A stretch of 64,000 nucleotides of DNA, from NCBI GenBank assembly GCA_033557465.1, contig CM066043.1, positions 111,280,278 through 111,344,277 of the forward strand, read 5' to 3'. Positions 32,707 to 43,198 of the stretch are shown here, piece by piece (position 1 is the first letter of the stretch; the number at the start of each line of letters is the position of its first letter). Under the pieces are notes generated by a model. It was not told the origin of the DNA. It worked only from the letters and a program-made list of their open reading frames with translations, and made no database searches. The position numbers and the translations under genes were made by a program. This DNA is from Ichthyophis bannanicus (taxonomy: Eukaryota > Chordata > Amphibia > Gymnophiona > Ichthyophiidae).

Positions 32707-34458
32707 ATGCCCCCTCCCACAATAGTGAAGCAGTTCAATTCTCCAAACTCTCTCATCGACCTGTTAGGTCAGGAGGTTACCATCCTTCTTGCCCAAGGGG
32801 CAATAGAAGAAGTGCCTCTTCATCAACAGGGCACAGGGTTCTATTCCCCTTATTTTCTTATCCCAAAGAAAACAGGGGGATACAGACTTATCTTAGATCT
32901 CAGAGAATTGAACACATTCCTTGTCAAGGAGAAATTCAAAATGATCTCTCTTGGAGCTCTGCTTCCATACCTTCAGAGTCAGGATTGGCTTTGTTCTCTA
33001 GATCTCAAGGATGCGTACACCCATGCTCTCATCCATCCAACCCACAGAAGGTTTCTTTGGTTCCTGTTTCAAGGAAAGCACTACCAATAAAGGGTGTTTC
33101 CTTTTGGTCTGGCCTCTGCACCAAGGGTGTTCACGAAATGCATGGCTGTGGTAGCAGCATTTCTACGCACTCTGGGAATATTTGTCTTCCCTTACTTGGA
33201 CAACTGGCTCATTCGAGCTTCAACACAGTCAGAGGCTAGGACTTCTCTATCCTGCACAATGCGTATCCTTCAGCATTTAGGGCTGGTCATAAACATCCCA
33301 AAATCCACTCTAACTCCTACTCAGTCTCTAGAGTTCATAGGAGCCCTGCTGGATACCACAAAGGCAAGGGACTACCTTCCCCAAGCCCGTTGCCTTCGCT
33401 TGGTGCAATTAGCTTCTCAAGCAGTCCTAAAGCCCTTTTTAACTGCTCAAGAAATGTTGCAGTTACTAGGCCACATGGCATCCACCATGCATGTGGTATC
33501 ATATGCTCGCCTTCACATGAGGGCAGCTCAGTGGACTTTATCCACCCAATGGACCCAGGCATCAGGTTGCCTGTCAGACAGAATAGCAAACACAAGTCGT
33601 CTCATTTTGTCTCTCCAGTGGTGGAAGTCCACTCAAAACCTGTTGCTGGGGTCCCCCTTTCAGCAACCCCTGCCCCAAGCAACTCTTACAACAGATGCTT
33701 CTCCAATGGGTTGGGGAGCTCATCTGCAAGACCTCTCCACCCAAGGCACCTGGACTCCACAAGAGAGTTGTCTACATATCAGTCTCTTGGAGCTCAGAAC
33801 AATCTTCCTTGCTCTGCAAGTGTTCCACACCCTGCTCAGCTACTAAACAGTCCTTATTCATACGGACAATCAAGTAGCCATGTTCTATGTGAACAAGCAG
33901 GGGGGAACAGGCTCTCTGTTGCTTTACAACGAAGCTCTGCGACTGTGGGCCCTCGCCAGAGAGCATCACATTCATCTTCTGGCAGGCGTTCAAAACTCTT
34001 GGGCAGACAGACTCAGTTGAGTTCTCCTTCCACACGAGTGGTCTCTGCATGCAGACCAGGTGGCCAAAATTTTTCAACTTTGGGGAACCCCGGACATAGA
34101 CCTCTTTGCAAGTCCGTGGAATGCCAAACTTCCCCGGTTCTGTTCCAGAACTCCGGCTCAGGGAGCTCAGGCAAAGGATGCTTTCCTCCTTCACTGGGGT
34201 CAAGACTTCCTGTATGCCTTTCCACCCATTCCCCTAATTCCCAAAACCCTTTTCAAGCTTCAGAGAGACAGAGGCCACATGATTCTCATAGCACCACATT
34301 GGCCACGGCAAGTGTGGTACCCTCTGCTTCTACATCTCTCTAAAGCTCCCTCCCTGCACTTAGGGTCTGCTCCAGATCTCCTATCTCAGGAGAACGGGAT
34401 GTTATGGCATCCCAATCCTCAGTCCCTGCATCTCAGGGCTTGGTTGCTGAAGGCCTAG
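32707..34458 (+). pseudogene. DIRS-D reverse transcriptase-RNase H and methyltransferase-like tail
   Basis: 32707-33090: LIPKKTGGYRLILDLRELN, KMISLGALLPYL, CSLDLKDAYTHALI. A TAA stop at 33091 interrupts just before MFPFGLASAPRVFTK (33094-33846), which carries VFPYLDNWLIRA, a YLDN where a YLDD is expected, then the RNase H start LTTDASPMGWGAHLQDL and LLELRTIFLALQ. A second stop at 33847 is followed by HTDNQVAMFYVNKQGGTGSL and NSWADRLS, then another stop. The 34060-34458 frame has TPDIDLFASPWNAKLPRF, FLYAFPPIPLIPKTLFKLQ and MILIAPHWPRQVW. The AFPP motif resembles the catalytic (D/N)PP(Y/F/W) of N6-methyltransferases, as described for DIRS. Dead by stops and by the active-site change. Confidence 0.88.
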
Positions 34459-35495
34459 ATCTCCAAGATCTTCATCTTTCTCAGCAAGTGAAAGATGTTC
34501 TTTATGCTTCTAGAAAACCTTCCACTAGACGTTCTTATGCTTTCAAGTGGAAAAGGTTCACTGTTTGGTGTTCAGAAAAGGGTCTTAACCCCCTTGCCAT
34601 ACCTCTAGAATCTTTACTGGAGTATCTCCTCCATTTGTCTAATGCAGGCCTTAAGACAAATTCAGTAAGAGTCCATTTGAGTGCTATTGCAGCTTCTCTT
34701 AAACCTCTAAATGGACAACCTATTTCCTCTCATCCTCTTATAGCAAGATTCATGAGAGGCCTCCTTCTAACTAAGCCTTCCATTAGACCACCTCCGGTGG
34801 CATGGGACTTGAATCTGGTTCTTGGGCAGCTCATGAAGCCACCTTTCGAACCCTTAGCTACCACCTCCTTGAAATTTCTTTCTTGGAAGGTTATCTTTCT
34901 CATTGCAATCACATCAGCACGCCGCATTAGTGAATTGCAAGCACTAGTAGCTAATCCACCTTATACAAGGTTTCATCATGACAAGGTAGCCCTTAGGACT
35001 CATCCACACTTTATGCCTAAGGTGGTCTCGCCTTTTCACCTCAACCAGGAGGTCTACCTACCTGTCTTTTTTCCAGGACCTCATGCATCAAGTGCAGAGA
35101 GGAATCTTCATACCCTGGACTGTAAAAAAGCTATGGCTTTTTACTTACAAAGGACACAGCAACATAGAAAGTCCTCTCAACTCTTTGTTGTTTTTGACCC
35201 TTCTCATTTGGGACTGCCAGTCTCCAAGAGAACACTATCTAACTGGATTGCTCAGTGTATTTCTTTCACCTATCAGCATAAGAACCTTTCTCTGGAGGGC
35301 CATGTCACAGCTCACAATGTGAGAGCCATGGCAGCCTCAATGGCTCATCTGAACTCTGTGTCTATTGACGACATCTGTCGAGCAGCCACTTGGGCTTCTG
35401 TTCATACCTTCACAGCCCATTACTGCTTGGACAAGGACTCCCGCCAGGATGCCTTGTTTGGTCAGGCTGTTCTCAAACACCTGTTCCATACTTAA
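34404..35495 (+). CDS. DIRS-D tyrosine recombinase, uninterrupted 363 codons
   Basis: This frame is open from start to natural stop and has every landmark of the DIRS YR. The N-terminal SAM-like DNA-binding part has STRRSYAFKWKRFTVWC (residues about 40-56) and LLEYLLHLSNAGLKTNSVRV. The first catalytic arginine lies in SARRISELQAL (Arg173-174), the HxxR box in TAHNVRAMAAS (His304 to Arg307), and a TWASVHTFTAHYCLDKDS block carries the nucleophilic Tyr340. It overlaps the end of the connecting-domain frame by 55 bases in another frame. In DIRS elements this enzyme integrates circular element DNA. Whether it is expressed cannot be told. The first ATG is taken as start; a later Met or translation from an upstream frame is possible. 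Confidence 0.92.
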   Translation: MASQSSVPASQGLVAEGLDLQDLHLSQQVKDVLYASRKPSTRRSYAFKWKRFTVWCSEKGLNPLAIPLESLLEYLLHLSNAGLKTNSVRVHLSAIAASLKPLNGQPISSHPLIARFMRGLLLTKPSIRPPPVAWDLNLVLGQLMKPPFEPLATTSLKFLSWKVIFLIAITSARRISELQALVANPPYTRFHHDKVALRTHPHFMPKVVSPFHLNQEVYLPVFFPGPHASSAERNLHTLDCKKAMAFYLQRTQQHRKSSQLFVVFDPSHLGLPVSKRTLSNWIAQCISFTYQHKNLSLEGHVTAHNVRAMAASMAHLNSVSIDDICRAATWASVHTFTAHYCLDKDSRQDALFGQAVLKHLFHT

Positions 35496-35609
35496 TCAAC
35501 TCCTACCCACCATCCCTGATAGGATGCCAGAGATCCATGGGGGGAAGTGGAGCCCTTCTCAGGGACACACAACTTCTGGGGTCTCTTCCTGGCACCCAAA
35601 GCTAGGGAG

Positions 35610-35712
35610 TCCCCATATATGATGACTAGATTCCTGCTTGTTCCTGGAGATAGCATAGTTACCTGTAACAGGTGATCTCCGGGAACAGCAGGAATTTAGT
35701 CCTCACAACCCA
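35610..35712 (+). repeat. DIRS-D internal complementary region
   Basis: 35610-35652 matches the 5' terminus in reverse ('gatgactagattcctgcttg', 'ttcctggaga'). It is joined to 35652-35712, the reverse complement of the 3' terminus ('agcatagttacctgtaacag', 'gatctccgggaacagcagga'). The 3' terminus itself is at 35930-35982. Confidence 0.88.
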
Positions 35713-35982
35713 CCCACCTCCCCTAGGAGTTGTATCTCTCTATCTATCTCTTTCCTTTCCCTCTCTCTCTCTCTGTCTCAGCTTTAAAACTCAACTGGAG
35801 AGAGGCAGTTGGGAAAGGTGGGAAGGCAGCACGCAGGCGCTGTGGGATGCTCCCAAAAGCTTTCTGATTGGACGCTGGGGAGCGTTCCCGTGCAGGCTCC
35901 GTCGGTACCGACTATACCCATATGTGAGGACTAAATTCCTGCTGTTCCCGGAGATCACCTGTTACAGGTGATTAACTATGCT

Positions 35983-37261
35983 ATATCTAACCTCTCATTT
36001 AGTGCTATATATTCTAACTCTCCCATCTTATTTTTTAGACTTATAGCATTTGCATTCAAGCATTTTAGAGACTCTATTTTATTCATATTAATCTGGCTAT
36101 CGGTAGACGGGTAATTTGGAATCTTTAAGCTCTGTCTGCTCCATACTCAAGGGTATTTGGGCTACTTTTGTCTTTATTGGAACCTCTTTGCTGATATGCA
36201 CTAACTTCATTTTTTTGGTAGTATCCTTCAAGGATACATTGTTCTGAACCATGTGCTCTTGGGCGACTGTCGGCTTTCCCCTATTATCTAGTTTAAAAGC
36301 GGCTCTATCTCCTTTTTAAAGGTTAATGCCAGCATCCCAGTTAAGGTTCCATCCCTTTTAAGGTGAAGCCCATCACTTCGGAAGTGCCCCTCCTTTTCCC
36401 AGAATGTTCCCCAGTTCCTAACAAATCCAAAATCCTCATCCTTGCACCATCGTCTCATCCACGCGTTGAGACTCCAGAGCTCTGCCTGCCTTTTGGGTCC
36501 TGCGCGTGGAATGGGAAGCATTTCGGAGAACCCTACCCTGGAAGTTCTGGATTTCAACTTTCTACCTAAAACCTAAATTTAGCCTCCAGAACCTTCCTAG
36601 AACATTTTCCTATGTTATTGGTACAGACATGTACCAAGACAGCAGATTCCTCCCCAGCACTATCTAAGACCTTGTCTAGGTGGCGCGTGAGGTCCGCTAC
36701 CTTTGCACCGGGCAGGCATGTTACCAGGCGATCCTCACATCTTCCAGCCACCCAGCTATCTACATGCCTAATTATTGAATCACCAACAATAACGGCTGTC
36801 CTAACCCTTCCCTCATGGGCACATAACCCTGGAGAAATTTCCTCAGTGCGAGAGGGTTTTACATCACCTGGAGGACAAGTCCTAGCTACAGAATCACTTC
36901 CTGCCACACCAGGGTGATGCTCTCCTGTCACGTGACCTCTCTCCTCCATGGCAACAGGGATGCTGCCAGATTGGAGGTGGGACTTCAGGACTATATCCCT
37001 GTAGGTCTCGTCTATGTACCTCTCTGTCTTCCTTATGTCCTCCAAGTCTGCTACTCTAGCCTCCAGAGATCGGACTCGTTCCCTGAGAGCAAAGAGCTCC
37101 TTGCACCTAGTGCACACATAAGACCCAACTGGGAGAAAATCATCTTCGTATTTAACCCACAGAGGAAGCATTTGAAGCTGGTAACCTTTGTTTGGCAGCA
37201 GGACCATGCACACTAGGGCCACCCAGTCATACAATGACAGGGGCAGGTCCCACCAGCACAT
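35983..37261 (-). pseudogene. CR1-1 LINE, 5' part: ORF1 with esterase-like domain
   Basis: 37267-36566 (233 codons) and 36557-36288 encode CR1 ORF1. A CxxC pair (YVCTRCKELFALRERVRSLE) leads into a coiled coil, then a SGNH-hydrolase-like domain: VRTAVIVGDSIIRHVDSW (nucleophile Ser block), CTNNIGK where other copies have GTNDIGK, and RSDGLHLKRDG (Asp-x-x-His block). A frameshift lies near 36560. The order is that known for esterase-bearing CR1 ORF1 proteins. 36287-35983 holds the ORF1-ORF2 spacer and the first codons of ORF2, which then continue at 27492 across DIRS-D. The 5' end abuts the LTR at 37262. Confidence 0.88.
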
Positions 37262-38576
37262 TGTCATGTAGAAGACCCTTCCGAGGCTATGGAGCTGAGT
37301 GAAGCAGAAGAGTTTGCTTCAGAAACTGACAGGCAGGCAGAGCACATGGCCCAGGGTTGCCAAGGGAAACATAAACAAAGTGAGTCACGAGGGGAGCAAA
37401 CACGCCCAAGCTGCAACGTATCCCCATGCTCAGGAGTTAAGGGAAAACACCTGGTTGGGGGAGGGGGGCAGCTAAGCCCTAAGAAGCATGGATATAAAAA
37501 GTACTCACTAGAATTGAGCCAGGGAGAGGAGGAGAAGAGGAAGGGAGAGACGAGGACAGGAGACACAGCACAGGAAGCCAGAGCAACAAAGACTCAAAGA
37601 GCCCGTGCCCAAAAGCCAGGTGGGAGCAACCCTCGACTGGGATCCTATCGTGAAGGCAGCCAGAGGGAGAGACTGCCTGAGAGGCTAGTTTGGGAGCACT
37701 CAAACTCCTGAGAGAGAGAGGTGCTGGCCAGAGGACATTTGTATGTCTGAGGAAAAGGAGAAGCTAAAAGGCAGGAAAACACATCCAGTGTTTGGAACCC
37801 TTGTTGACCCAGCAGTTCTGAGAAGGTCTTCCTTGCAAAAGCCAAAAGGTAGGCTGTATAAATTGGATAGAGAGAAAACTAGGTATAAAAGTTTTCCTTG
37901 TAATTGCCAAGATCTGCTGGACTCTCCCTATGCTAACTCCCGTATATACGGTAATTTTCAACCCTGCTCATCAGAGTGCTGTGAAGAGAGGCCTCGGGGA
38001 ATTAGAGAGGGAGTGAATGTTGAAACGCCGTATAACTGTGCACAAACTTACCCAGCTGAGAGTGATTTGGAGGAAATGCAGACAGGGTCTGTTAATGAAG
38101 ATATAACAGATGAGCAAATGGACTGCACACTATCACTAGCTGATCATATCGTATCACTTTGCTGACCTGGCTGTTAACAAGGCTGTTTGAACAGCAGTAA
38201 AGAAGCAAAGTGTTTCCTTTGTATGAACAAGGGAATGTTACTTTTGAGTTTGTATTGAGCACTGCATATTTGAAGCTGAAAGCCAAAGAAGCTGTTTTTG
38301 TGTTATAAGTTCCTGAAATGTTTTCTTTATGCCAGAAGTATGGCTATTTTGTCCTAAGTTTCATTTGCAATTAATCCGCCTGGAAGGGGAAATAAAAACC
38401 TTGTCATTTTGCCTAAAACCACTCGACTACAATTATTCCTGGCTTAGAGAGTAAAGAGGGACTAGAACTCCCAGAAGGCAGTGCATGACCAAGTGCACTA
38501 CCCTACTTCCTGAGTTAGGATTTCCCAGGCTGACCTACCCTACATGCCCCTGGCTCTGGGGAGGTTACTGGTGACA
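37262..38576 (+). mobile_element. Probable solo LTR, 1,315 bp
   Basis: The segment begins TGTCA and ends TGACA, a perfect 5 bp inverted pair with TG/CA ends. It is flanked by a 4 bp direct repeat acat (37258-37261 and 38577-38580). A TATA-like 'gatataaaaagt' lies at 37491 and a poly(A) signal 'aataaa' at 38391. Left flank is the 5' end of CR1-1; right flank is L1 ORF2. No second LTR, tRNA primer site or internal gene is next to it, so it reads as a solo LTR of a Gypsy/ERV-type element. The orientation is set by the TATA and AATAAA signals. A 140-codon frame at 37743-38165 inside it has no recognised domain. Confidence 0.65.
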
Positions 38577-39943
38577 ACATGCATAGATTCCTGAGCTGTC
38601 GTACCTTTACCTGTATATTTTTCTGATACACTATGTTTAGGTTCTTGTGTAAATAAATGTCCAGGTACTTCAATGGGTCCTACGACCACTTCAGGGGCAG
38701 AGCTACCTGCCTCACCGCCCCCCCCCCCCCCCAAAGAAACATGCCTCTGACTTCTCTAGGTTTATCTTTAAACCTGAAAGTCTACTGAAAATCATTAAGA
38801 ATTGCCACAATTCCTCTAGCCCCCCCAGGAGAGGGCCGCATGCTTACCAGCATGTCATCTGTGAGCATACTGATTTTGCATTCCTACTTTCCATCCTCAG
38901 CCCAGCCACACCCTCGCTGCCCATAATTTTAACACAAATGATTCAAGCATTAGGATAAAGAGTAGTGGGGACAGCAGACACCCCTGCCACATCCCCCGTC
39001 CCGCGGAAAGGCGTCAGTAATGCACCCATTAACCAATATTTGTGCGCTAGAATTCCTCTAAAGGGCTTGAACCCAACCCAGGAATGTTTTGCCCACTCCA
39101 AAATGGGCCAATACTCAAAACAATACCCAGGGTACCTGATCGAATGCTTTTTTTCAGTGTCTAGGCTGACCACCACTCACTGCTGGCCTGCCTCTCGCTG
39201 CTGCTGGAACACAGTAAGCATCCGTACCAGGTGGCTCACAGCGCTACAGCCCTTTACAAGCCCACCTGCTTGGGATGTACCACAGCTGGGGCCACCTCTC
39301 CAAACTGCTGTGCGAGCACTGCTGCCAGGATTTTAACATCATTATGTAGAAGAGAGGTGGACTGATAGGACTCCATTCGCTCTAGGTTTTTGCCCAGCTG
39401 GGATACCAGAACCATAGGGCCTGATTTTCCTTCCAGCCAAACTCGCCCTTGCTACAAGCCACTTCCACAATGTCACTTAAAGGTTCCGCCACCAGGTCTC
39501 CAAGATCTGGTAGAATTCAGGACCTAGTCCATCTGAGCCTGGAGACTTAGCCGGTTGCAATTTCTTAATGCAAGACAAAACCTCCCTTGCCATCACCGGC
39601 CTGTCTAGATACTCCTTTGCAGCACCTCCCAACTCTGTTTTGCAGGATTGAAAATCCCAGTCTTCACACTCACGCTTGCTTGTTGCCCCTGTAAGCAGTC
39701 TCAGACCAGAATATACTGTCCCTTCCTGTCCTGCAGGACCTTGTGCATCTCAAATAAAACAAACAAAAAAACTTCCTGGATCCACCCCCTCTTGAGTTTA
39801 ACATGCTCCCCAGCTGTCAAATGAGTCTCTTGCAAGAATGTCACTTCCATACCCAACTTTCAAAAATACATTAACACCATCTCACGCTTCACATGGGAAT
39901 TGAACTCATTCGCATTTAAAGTAGTCAACTTAAGATCAGCCAT
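38577..39943 (-). pseudogene. L1-like LINE piece b: ORF2 endonuclease start and reverse transcriptase
   Basis: The ORF2 start is at 39943: MADLKLTTLNANEFNSHVKR, then LGMEVTFLQETHL and EHVKLKRGW, the first blocks of the L1 APE endonuclease. Most of the endonuclease and linker (about 1 kb) is then missing. From 39660 down the reading has KLQPAKSPGSDGLGPEFYQ, SLLHNDVKILAAVLAQQFG, a broken AFDQVPW-like block near 39140, RQGCLLSPLLF-like near 38990, LTDDMLV-like where FADDM is expected (38870), LSGLKINLEKSEACFF, and PLKYLDIYL to the LTR boundary at 38577. Many stops. Confidence 0.75.
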
Positions 39944-40829
39944 GCCCCATTGTCAGGCTCCCGGATAGTATGAAGTGGCCTCTACGAACCACCCTCCAGG
40001 GACCTCCCAGTTAGGAACCTCCAGGGCTACACCCTCCCTTCATCTGCCATGCTCCACTAGTGGCCCATATTCTCTCATCCCCATATGGCCAGGTTCCCTT
40101 CCCCACTTTCCCTCACTGCACAACCTCTCTCACCCACAAACTCCCCCATCCCCCGCACACATCCTCCACACCATATGTCCACAAGGCATCACACACTCTC
40201 CCTGCTGACCTCCCTGCCACCTACCCTCACCCAGCCATGCCCTCTCTGGTGCCATCCTACTGGTGGTGCCGTCAGGTCCTCTTCAAAGAAGAAACAATCC
40301 TTCTCCTGCACTGCTTCCCCATTCCCCCCCAAACAGGCTTAACCATAACCTTAACACAACTTTACATAGATGGATTTGCGAGACAGTATCTCAGCAATGC
40401 GCTTGTGGCCACGTTACCTCCTCCCCTGCAGCCCAGTCACAGTACTCATGCAGGTGTAACGCTGAGACCCTCCCGGTCCCTTGCACGGTCCTCAGCAGCC
40501 ACCAGGCTGCTTAGCTCTTTGGGGGGTGGGGTGGACCAAAACATCTGCATCACCAGGTCCCAAACAGTCCTTAGTTGAAAGTCCAATCAAAGGGGTGAGA
40601 AAATGCCACAGTTCCCTGCTGTCATTCTCAAGATATCACACAAACTCCATCCAGGTTCATCGCTTCTATGCCGGTTCATCTCTCTTCTGCCTTTTCTCCA
40701 CTGCAAAGTTGCCCCATTATAAGTTACCTGGAGCCTGTGGAGGAACAGAAGGGCAAAGCGGATGCCTCGCTGGTGGAGCTCGGAACAAACTGCAGCAAAT
40801 TCCCGCCATTTTAATGCCAACCGGTTAGA
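39944..40829 (-). pseudogene. L1-like LINE piece b: ORF1 C terminus and inter-ORF spacer
   Basis: 40829-40700 reads LALKWREFAAVCSELHQRGI and RFALLFLHRLQVTYNGATLQ, the L1 ORF1p C-terminal domain (compare '...F..VC..L...GI.YALLFPARL...Y.G'). It is the direct continuation of ILLFNDYS at 47140, separated only by DIRS-E. Below about 40587 lies a spacer to the ORF2 start at 39943 with no credible frame. The proline/histidine/serine-rich plus-strand frames here are antisense artefacts. Confidence 0.72.
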
Positions 40830-41095
40830 AAGCATAGTTACTCACCTGTAATAGGTGTTCTCCAGGGACAGCAGGAATCAGTCCTCACTTATGGGTGATG
40901 TCGGCACCGACGGAGCCTGCGCGGAGCAATTCCCCAGCTTTCAAATAAAGCCTTTGGGATTGCTACCACGCATGTATGGTCCTCTTCCCACCCAAGGGTG
41001 CTATCTTGCTCAGTCAGGTCTCTTAGCTTGAGCCCTACCAAGCAGATGGCAAGGGAAGGACAAACATTCAGCAACTCATCAGGGGAGGCGGGAGG

Positions 41096-41205
41096 GTAGT
41101 GAGGACTGATTCCTGCTGTCCCTGGAGAACACCTGCTACAGGTGAGTAACTATGCTTTCTTCAGGAACAAGCAGGAAGTCAGTCCTCACTTATGAGACTT
41201 CCTAG
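41096..41205 (-). repeat. DIRS-E internal complementary region
   Basis: 41096-41155 is the inverted copy of the left terminus at 40831-40890 ('ttcctgctgtccctggagaa', 'aggtgagtaactatgct'). The following 41156-41205 corresponds to the right terminus ('ggaacaagcaggaagtcagt'). Confidence 0.85.
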
Positions 41206-41359
41206 CTACAGGCTACTGAACCCATAACCAAAAAAGAAAAACGCTTCTGCGAGGCCGTAAGCAGAAGCCGAAGCCCGAAGGAGCCCGAGTCCTCAGGTCA
41301 AAGCCCTCAGTAGCTCTGAGAAGGGTCGGAGGGCAGGAGTTGCTTATACCATGAACAGA

Positions 41360-41535
41360 TTACGGAGAACAGCCTGGCCGAAGGTACTGTCCTGGCGGGA
41401 CTCCCTCTCCAAGCAGTAGTGGGCGGCAAAAGTGTTCATAGAAGATCAGGTCACTGCCCAGCAGATGTCCAAGAGGGGCACAGAGCATAGCGAGGCCACC
41501 GAGGCCGCTTTGGCTCAGACCCCATGTGCAGTGAC
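41360..41535 (-). pseudogene. DIRS-E tyrosine recombinase, C-terminal end
   Basis: Minus-strand reading gives TWSSMNTFAAHYCLERESRQDSTF with the catalytic tyrosine and the family tail AVLRNLF. It is the continuation of the frame that breaks off at 43507 (KAGIPLDRQVT), separated by the hAT-like insertion. Confidence 0.8.
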
Positions 41536-42479
41536 CAGGGGCGGCCAAAGGGGGGTGTGGGGCCATGTGCAGAGACTTGGTGTGGGACCTCATTTGCATA
41601 AATATTTGCATAATCATACCATACACTAACTTTTAGTAAATATGCCTCTTAATGAGTGTATGGATAAAGAAAGACTAAAAGATTTCTACATTACTATAAT
41701 CCAGTACCAGCCGCCAGGCACATTATGAACTACTACAAACACTGCCCATTTAGAACCCATAGCAAACCCGCTGTATCCTAACAGCACTACCAGGACTCAC
41801 ATAGCACGAGACCCTAACTATCAAAAGGCAACACTGCAAATATTAAACCAATACATTTCAGAGAATAACAATACATGACCTACTGGGGAAAGAGAACAAG
41901 TGGCAATGTCAAATAGGAATTACATAAACAGAATACCTCAGGCTCAGTTACACATGCAGAACATAGACCATCACCAAACAAGGAATCACAATTTAGAAAC
42001 AGGAAGACAATAATTAAACTGGGAACCCCAAATGCCAAACTTGGAATGTACAACAACACTGTAGAAATAAAACTATAAATTAATTTCCTCTTGTACTAAA
42101 CAAAGCACAGTTGTTAATGATGCACATTTCCCAGAGCTGACATATTCCAGCTAATAAATTCAAAATAAAGAGATATCTTTGTACCTTTAGTGCATTTTTT
42201 TTCAGCCACTTTCTTCTGGTTTCTTCATGTCTTCTGCTAACTCTCCATCGTCTGCTGTCCATTTGTCCTTTCTTCTCTCTTCTAGTTTTTTTTCCATTCT
42301 CTCTCTACATCTGCTTTAACATACTAATCTTTCTCCTTTTGCTCTTTCCTCATTCCTATTTCATCCACTCAAATTTTACTCCTCCATCCTCAGTCCCCAC
42401 TTACTCTCCCAATACCTGGCCAATTGTAGATTTTTCTTCCCTCCCACACAAAATATTTTTCCCCTCTCCATTTCACTCT

Positions 42480-43196
42480 CCCAGCTCCATCCAATTCTAA
42501 TCCTCCCCCAACATCAGCTCCCTTCTAGTTCCAGCCCCACCCAGCATCTACTCCCTTCTAGTCCCCGCATCAGCCAATTTCCAGTCCTATCCGAGGCCCT
42601 CCATCAGCTCATTTCCAATCGCAGCCCCCCCATCAGAACATTTCTAGTCCTTTCCTAGACCCACCATCAGCCCGTGTCAAATCCTAGCTCACCTCCACTC
42701 AGCCCATTTCCAATCCAAGCCCCCCATGAGCCTACTTCCAGTTCTAGCCCCTCCATGAGTCCATTTCAATCCAAGCCCCCACCAAGGCCCATTTCCAATC
42801 TTAGCTCCCCCCCAACACCCAATTTCCAGTCCTATCCTAGCCCCTCCATCAGCCCATTTCCTGTCCTAGCTCCCTCTCCTCACAGCCCATTTCCATTCCA
42901 AGCCCCACCTTCCCTCAAGCCCCCGTCCCCATCAGCTATTTGCAGTTCAAGCCTCCCCTTCCACTCAGCCCATTTCCAGTCCTAGCACCCCCCCAATCCA
43001 TTACCAGTCCTAAGCCCACATCAGCCCACTTCAAGTCCTAACCCCATCACCCCATTTTCAGTTTAAGCCCCCCATAGCCCATTTCTAGTCTTATCCCCCC
43101 CATAGCCCATTACCAGTCCTAACCACCCCATCAGCCCACCTCACCCCCATCACCCCATTTCCAGTCCTAACCCCCCTCCCCCCCCCCCAACAGCCC
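42480..43196 (+). repeat. Minisatellite, about 28-36 bp units
   Basis: About twenty degenerate copies of a unit like 'cccatcagcccatttccagt' plus 'cctagcccc' occur in head-to-tail order, with variable unit length. The C-rich strand is plus. It lies wholly inside the hAT-like element, so it probably expanded within the transposon. Proline-rich frames across it are composition effects. Confidence 0.8.
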
Positions 43197-43198
43197 AT

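Larger units (their letters stand above)
27493..35982 (+). mobile_element. DIRS-D, nested in CR1-1, carrying CR1-2
   Basis: Plus-strand DIRS: 5' terminus at 27493 ('ctccaggaacaagcagg'), gag (27876-29350 and 32160-32545), RT-RNase H (32707-34040), methyltransferase-like connecting region (34060-34458), YR (34404-35495), ICR (35610-35712) and 3' terminus (to 35982). CR1-1 codons stop at 27492 and resume at 35983-35985 with at most 2 bp repeated, so the insertion is precise and lacks a long target duplication, as expected for recombinase-mediated integration. CR1-2 at 29346-32155 splits gag. It belongs to the same broad family as DIRS-A, B, E and F. Confidence 0.93.

Noticed and set aside
32262..34343. 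Long plus-strand frames of 325 and 317 codons overlapping DIRS-D
   Set aside because: They are alternate frames of gag/RT/RNase H; the domain-bearing frames are the neighbouring ones.
34404..35495. Phage or bacterial integrase
   Set aside because: It is preceded by gag and RT-RNase H and flanked by DIRS termini; it is the retrotransposon's own recombinase.
37743..38165. 140-codon frame as a host gene
   Set aside because: It lies inside the probable LTR, has no known domain, and no homologue is visible in the window; kept only as a note on the LTR.
39975..40578. Proline/histidine/serine-rich plus-strand frames
   Set aside because: They are antisense to the L1 inter-ORF region, and several frames are open at once because of C-rich composition.
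42480..43196. Regular repeats suggestive of a CRISPR array
   Set aside because: Units are degenerate, vary in length, have no unique spacers, and sit in a eukaryotic transposon; it is a minisatellite.
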